From contig JAEEZC010000370.1 in assembly GCA_016288465.1 (NCBI GenBank), positions 1-36,974 of the forward strand: a stretch of 36,974 bases of DNA. The letters run 5' to 3'. This DNA is from Verrucomicrobiota bacterium (GTDB lineage Bacteria; Verrucomicrobiota; Kiritimatiellia; RFP12; UBA1067). Of this stretch, positions 33,363 through 36,974 are shown in pieces. Position 1 is the stretch's first letter. Each line of letters starts with the position of its first letter. The notes below the pieces were generated by a model, which was given only the letters and a program-made list of their open reading frames with translations, ran no database searches and was not told the DNA's origin. The translations under genes were made by a program, and so were the position numbers.

Positions 33363-33713
33363 TTTGCCGTTTCAGCTCTGTTGTAGCACATGCTCACAGT
33401 GAGCGTATTATCTCATAATCGGTTTGTCGCGGTCTTGTATGTTCTAGGCGAAAAAGTGTATCAAACGCGCATGTGGCTCGCCGTCCGCAGAAATGGAGCA
33501 ATGGGATGATGCCGGCTGCACTTGTCCTGCATGCGCCTTCGGATCGTTCTGGGCTTCCAACGGACATGCCATGTATGATATACTTACACAACAATCTAAG
33601 GTAAGGCAGGAGAACCGCTTCGAATCGGGCGTGCGGCGTTTCGCGACGGCGGAAGGCCGTCCGCTGACGGGGCGCATAATGGCAAAGCCGGGAAAGAGGA
33701 TAAAGACAAGAAG
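33363..33713. other. Divergent promoter region of the barrel protein and GH78 genes
   Basis: No gene is supported in these 351 bp. A 13-bp dyad GCTCAC-A-GTGAGC (33392-33404) overlaps the expected transcription start of the barrel-protein gene (about 33400) and could be an operator. On the plus strand TGA-TATACT (hexamer 33579-33584) is an extended -10 for the GH78 gene, giving a leader of about 120 nt that contains a hairpin GACGGC-N5-GCCGTC (33645-33661). Confidence 0.5.
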
Positions 33714-36146
33714 ATGAATACAGCAAAGATGACGTGCCTCTGGGCCGCCCTGTTCGCGATTTCCGCGACGGCGGCAACCTCGTTCGTGTCGCCGCAGGAC
33801 AAGCCCCCTGTAGTTGGCGCGGCGGCCTCGTTCGAGAAGCGCTTTGTGAACGGCGGCACAATCCGCCGCGCGACGTGGAACGTGACGGCGCAGGGCGTGT
33901 TCGAGGCCTTTGCGAACGGGAGGCGCGTCGGCGACGACTTCCTTAAGCCCGGCGCCACGGAAAGCGGCAAGTGCCGGCATGTGTACTCCTACGACGTCAC
34001 GGGTGTGCTCGACAGGCGGTCTGGTGCGACGAACGTCCTTTCAGCGACGGTGACGCCTGGCTGGTGGTGCGACCAGATGATGCGTCCGGCGCCCGGCGTG
34101 AAGACGTCGTGGCAGCTCGGCAAGGAGATCGCGTTCCGCGGCGAGCTGTGCATTGAGCTTGCGAACGGCGGGAGGCAGACGGTCGGCACTGACGAGAGCT
34201 GGCTTGCCGCGTACACGGGTCCGGTGGTCACGGCGGGCATATACGAGGGCGAGGTCTACGACGCGCGGCGGAAGGCCGAGGGGCTCAAGCCCGTGCGCGT
34301 CAACACGGAGTTCGCCGGAGAGCTGAGGCCGGCCGCGGCGAAGACGACTCTCCGCCGCGACCTCGCGATGCGTCCGCGGGAGGCGTACGTCGTGAGCGGC
34401 GCCGAGGGAGCGACGGAGTCCGCGTTCGGAGTCGCGAAGGTCGTAAGGCGCTATGCGGGCGGCGACGTCTTCAGGCTTGGGCCGGGCGAGATGCTGGTGG
34501 TCGACTTCGGGCAGAACTGCTCGGCGGTCCCGTATTTCGACGTCGAGGGCGAGGCCGGCGCGGAGCTCGTGATGCGCACGGCTGAGATGCTCAACGAGTC
34601 GAACGGGGAGAAGTCTCGCGGCAACGACGGCCCAGCCGGAACGCCCTACCTCGCCTCGCTTCGCGATGCGTACGCGGGAGTCCGCTACACGCTCAGGGAC
34701 GGACTGCAGTCCTACATGCCGCGCTACACGTATTTCGGCTACCGCTACCTGGGCGTGACGGCCACGAAGCCGGTCGCGATACGCCGCCTGGTCTCGACGC
34801 CCGTCTCGTCCGTCACGAAGGAGATGGAGGCCGGCAGAGTCGTGACGGGGAACGCGCGTGTGAACAGGCTTCTCGAGAACATACGCTGGGGGCTCCTCTC
34901 CAACTACATCTCCTCGCCGACGGACTGCCCGCAGCGCGACGAGCGCCTCGGCTGGACTGCCGACGCGCAAGTGTTCATGAACAGCGCGGCGTATCTTGCC
35001 GACACGCGCGAGTTTCTGGGGAAGTATCTGGCCGACCTGCGCGACGCGCAGCGCACGAACGGATGCTACGCGTGCTTCGTGCCGAACGTGCGCCACACCA
35101 TACATCGTCCCTGGGGAAGCGCCGGATGGACCGACGCGGGCGTGATCATTCCGTACCGTCTCTGGAAGTGGTACGGCGAGCGGCGCTTCGTGGACGAGTC
35201 GTGGGATTCGATGACGCGGTACATGAAGTTCCTCGAGTCGGACGCCGTGCCTTACCGCATCAACCACGGCGACTGGCTTGCGTTCGAGCACCACGTCAAG
35301 CTGGAGAAGGACCTTTCGGGCGACGCGATGGACCCGCGGCAGATCAAGCCGCTGAACGCGTACTTCCGCGTGTGGATGGCGATGCTGATGAAGGAGATGG
35401 CCGCGGCGACGGGGCGCGCCGACGACGAGCGCCACTATGCCGACGAGGAGGCCAGGCTGCGCCGCGCGTTCGCCGACGCGTATGTCGGGCCCGACGGCAC
35501 GATAAAGGACGAATACAAGGGCCAGTGCAACGACCTCTACATGATCAGGCTCGGCCTTTGCGGGAACGCCGCCGCGCTTGAGGCGACGAAGCGCGACCTC
35601 GTCGACAACATCAAGGCGCACGGCAACAGGCTGCAGACGGGCTTTCTCGGCACGGCCATCCTCATGCCGACGCTCACGTTCGAGGCGGGTGCTCCGGAGC
35701 TTGCCTATTCGCTTCTTCTTCAGGACGCGTTCCCGAGCTGGCTCTATTCGGTCGACCAGGGCGCGACGACGGTGTGGGAGCGCTGGAACGGCTACACTAA
35801 GGACGCGGGCTTCGGGCCCGTCGGCATGAACAGCTTCAACCACTACGCCTACGGCTGCGTGCTCGAGTGGGTGTTCTCCGCCGCCGCAGGCATAAGGCAG
35901 GGCGACGGCGCGGTCGGCTGGAGCCGCTTCACGCTTGCTCCGCTTCCCGACAGGCGCCTCGGCAGGCTGGAGGCGGAGTACCGTTCGCCCGCAGGCCTCA
36001 TAAAGAGCGCGTGGCGCTACGAGGGCGACAAGTGGATTTGGGACTTCACGGTGCCCGAGGGCGCCGAAGCCGATGTCACGCTTCCCGGCGCGGCAGAGGC
36101 AACGAAGTATTCCGCTGGCTCATACCACATTGAACGCCAGGATTAA
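33714..36146 (+). CDS. Family GH78 alpha-L-rhamnosidase, secreted
   Basis: An 810-residue enzyme that removes terminal alpha-L-rhamnose from plant or microbial glycans. A signal peptide (MTCLWAALFAISATAATS) precedes the N-terminal beta domains: RRATWNVTAQGVFEAFANGR near 50 and ETVGTDESW-like strands, then AGIYEGEVYDAR near 178. The (alpha/alpha)6 barrel carries the GH78 signature TDCPQRDERLGWTADAQVF (403-421) with Asp409 and Glu410 near the general acid, and later TTVWERWNGYTK and FNHYAYG that shape the pocket. The C-terminal sheet domain ends GSYHIERQD. Length is normal. GAGGA precedes the ATG. It stands alone downstream of the divergent promoter region. Confidence 0.93.
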   Translation: MNTAKMTCLWAALFAISATAATSFVSPQDKPPVVGAAASFEKRFVNGGTIRRATWNVTAQGVFEAFANGRRVGDDFLKPGATESGKCRHVYSYDVTGVLDRRSGATNVLSATVTPGWWCDQMMRPAPGVKTSWQLGKEIAFRGELCIELANGGRQTVGTDESWLAAYTGPVVTAGIYEGEVYDARRKAEGLKPVRVNTEFAGELRPAAAKTTLRRDLAMRPREAYVVSGAEGATESAFGVAKVVRRYAGGDVFRLGPGEMLVVDFGQNCSAVPYFDVEGEAGAELVMRTAEMLNESNGEKSRGNDGPAGTPYLASLRDAYAGVRYTLRDGLQSYMPRYTYFGYRYLGVTATKPVAIRRLVSTPVSSVTKEMEAGRVVTGNARVNRLLENIRWGLLSNYISSPTDCPQRDERLGWTADAQVFMNSAAYLADTREFLGKYLADLRDAQRTNGCYACFVPNVRHTIHRPWGSAGWTDAGVIIPYRLWKWYGERRFVDESWDSMTRYMKFLESDAVPYRINHGDWLAFEHHVKLEKDLSGDAMDPRQIKPLNAYFRVWMAMLMKEMAAATGRADDERHYADEEARLRRAFADAYVGPDGTIKDEYKGQCNDLYMIRLGLCGNAAALEATKRDLVDNIKAHGNRLQTGFLGTAILMPTLTFEAGAPELAYSLLLQDAFPSWLYSVDQGATTVWERWNGYTKDAGFGPVGMNSFNHYAYGCVLEWVFSAAAGIRQGDGAVGWSRFTLAPLPDRRLGRLEAEYRSPAGLIKSAWRYEGDKWIWDFTVPEGAEADVTLPGAAEATKYSAGSYHIERQD

Positions 36147-36273
36147 TAGCCGGTCAAGCCGGGCGGGGTGGCGTGCGCGCCTTCCTCGCTCGGGTTCCGT
36201 CCAGTGCGAACGCGTCGCCGCGGCAAATACACCGCCGCGGCATTACCACCGGATTTCGTGGATAGCGAGCGGA

Positions 36274-36377
36274 GGTCACGCTACCAACCAGTGAACGGTA
36301 GCGCTACCCATCGGCAAAAGGTAGCGCTACCTTTCCCCAAAAGGTCACGCTACCGACCGCCCAAAGGTAGCACTACC
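36274..36377. repeat. 23-bp-pitch array of 12-bp palindromic sites
   Basis: Five 12-bp sites start at 36274, 36297, 36320, 36343 and 36366, exactly 23 bp apart. Sites two and three are the perfect palindrome GGTAGCGCTACC; one and four read GGTCACGCTACC; five reads GGTAGCACTACC. The 11-bp spacers differ but most end in AAA or AAAA. It looks like an array of operators for a dimeric DNA-binding protein; the protein is unknown. It is unrelated in sequence to the 22-bp array. Confidence 0.88.
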
Positions 36378-36477
36378 TTCTTGATGCGACAGGAAGCTCT
36401 GCCTAAAGGGACACGCTGCAAAGGCTCAAGGAACAGCCATCCGCCTTCGCTTTGCCGCGCCATCCGTATCGCATAAG

Positions 36478-36623
36478 TGCCTGAATCTCGCGAAAAGACA
36501 GTCATAACGCGTCAAAAGGCCATAACGGGGACAGTCCCCCCTGGTCTTACTGCCTGAATCTCGCGAAAAGACAGCCATAACGCATCAAAAGGCCATGACG
36601 GGGACAGTCCCCCTTGGTCTTAT
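36478..36623 (+). repeat. 73-bp extragenic repeat, two tandem copies
   Basis: Unit one (36478-36550) and unit two (36551-36623) align without gaps and differ at only a few bases. Each starts TGCCTGAATCTCGCG, has a CAAAAGGCCAT box, and carries the compact palindrome GGGGAC-A-GTCCCC. An inverted, shorter copy lies at 7707-7771. The form resembles REP elements, which in other genomes are moved by RAYT transposases. Confidence 0.88.
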
Positions 36624-36759
36624 AACTCTGAGTGTGGAGACATCTACCACGGAATACAGAGAAACGCCTTTGGCGGCACGGAAAGCGCATGGACGAATTG
36701 TAAGCTCAAAATGGACGGCCCACACGTTGCGTATTAACGCGTTTTCTCCCTTTCCTTCC

Positions 36760-36974
36760 GTGTTTCGAGCGTCTTCAGCCTGTGCACGTAGTGTTTGCTA
36801 ATGGTGTACGCGGTGTTTGCTAGGCGTGTACGTGGGAGTTTTGACGTCATTACACCATAGAAGTGACGTCACTTCAATGGTATATTGACGTCACTTCACC
36901 ACTGAAGTGACGTCAAAACTCCTCCGTACACAGGCAGGGGATGCCGCGTACACAGTTAGGGAATGCCGCGTACA
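36760..36974. repeat. 22-bp-pitch dyad-symmetric site array, copy 2 (cut by window end)
   Basis: Sites fall at the same pitch as in copy 1: GTGT-type starts at 36760, 36782, 36804 and 36826; TGACGTCA at 36842, 36864, 36886 and 36908; CGTACAC-type at 36925, 36947 and 36969 (the last cut by the edge). The centre is 36878/36879, so one further site near 36991 is expected outside. From 36836 to 36974 it differs from copy 1 (3040-3178) at only 4 of 139 positions, while the left arms agree only at the unit level. Confidence 0.9.

Larger units (their letters stand above)
36147..36974. other. Repeat-rich non-coding interval to the window end
   Basis: No gene is supported in these 828 bp. In order they hold two CGCCGCGGCA boxes (36216, 36233), a five-site 23-bp-pitch array (36274-36377), a 73-bp tandem repeat (36478-36623), a plain stretch, and copy 2 of the 22-bp dyad array from 36760 to the end. 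Confidence 0.8.

Noticed and set aside
33493-33717. 74-codon frame whose stop overlaps the GH78 start as ATGA
   Set aside because: The GH78 promoter -10 lies inside it, no ribosome site is seen, and the sequence has no recognisable fold; the overlap is probably chance.
34041-35843. 600-codon open frame on the minus strand
   Set aside because: Antisense to the GH78 gene, with Val/Arg/His-rich low-complexity translation.
36595-36801. 68-codon frame between the 73-bp repeat and the dyad array
   Set aside because: It starts within the repeat and ends inside the array arm, so it is non-coding.

Overview
This is a GC-rich (roughly 60-65 %) bacterial chromosome segment. Its gene content points to the PVC superphylum, most likely Kiritimatiellota or a neighbouring Lentisphaerota/Verrucomicrobiota lineage. 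The clues are many secreted proteins with Tat-like RR-F or lipoprotein leaders, a Gfo/Idh/MocA oxidoreductase with a Tat-like leader, GH20 and GH78 glycosidases, LamG-type lectin proteins, XylR-type regulators, and a Ser/Thr kinase paired with an ECF-like sigma factor. Taxonomy is inferred from these families only. The lifestyle suggested is degradation of complex host or plant glycans.

Layout. 1-2834: a partial glycosidase-like gene translationally coupled to a secreted metallo-beta-lactamase-fold protein. 2835-3403: non-coding, with a 238-bp dyad-symmetric array of twelve short sites at 22-bp pitch. 3404-7548: operon of a membrane Ser/Thr kinase, a sigma factor, a secreted LRR protein and a secreted protein resembling the tail of DUF2723 proteins. 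7857-13428 (minus): five-gene operon of two Cys-containing paralogues, an SSS symporter, a PD40 propeller protein and a TIM-barrel glycosidase-like protein. 13937-25558: GH20 hexosaminidase, a convergent XylR/AraC regulator, and a divergent five-gene operon (PHP-like, Gfo/Idh/MocA, isomerase::GH20-like fusion, LamG protein, NodB-like deacetylase). Matching 27-bp operators lie upstream of the GH20 gene and of the five-gene operon. 25578-29951 (minus): housekeeping operon tsaC::maf, folB::pncC, tpk::folK, mnmE, with three consecutive two-domain fusions. 30067-32571: an SMC protein with no recognisable hinge. 32583-33362: outer-membrane beta-barrel. 33714-36146: GH78 alpha-L-rhamnosidase. 36147-36974: non-coding, with three families of repeats including a second copy of the 22-bp array, cut by the window end.

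The observations most worth following up are (i) the 22-bp dyad arrays and the separate 23-bp array of 12-bp palindromes, which I cannot assign to any described element; (ii) the hinge-less SMC; (iii) the run of three bifunctional fusions; (iv) extended -10 promoters (TGn-TATAAT type) placed 6-10 nt from start codons, predicting leaderless mRNAs; and (v) the XylR-type regulon with identical operator-to-promoter geometry at two promoters. No tRNA, rRNA, CRISPR array, integrase or transposase gene was seen.
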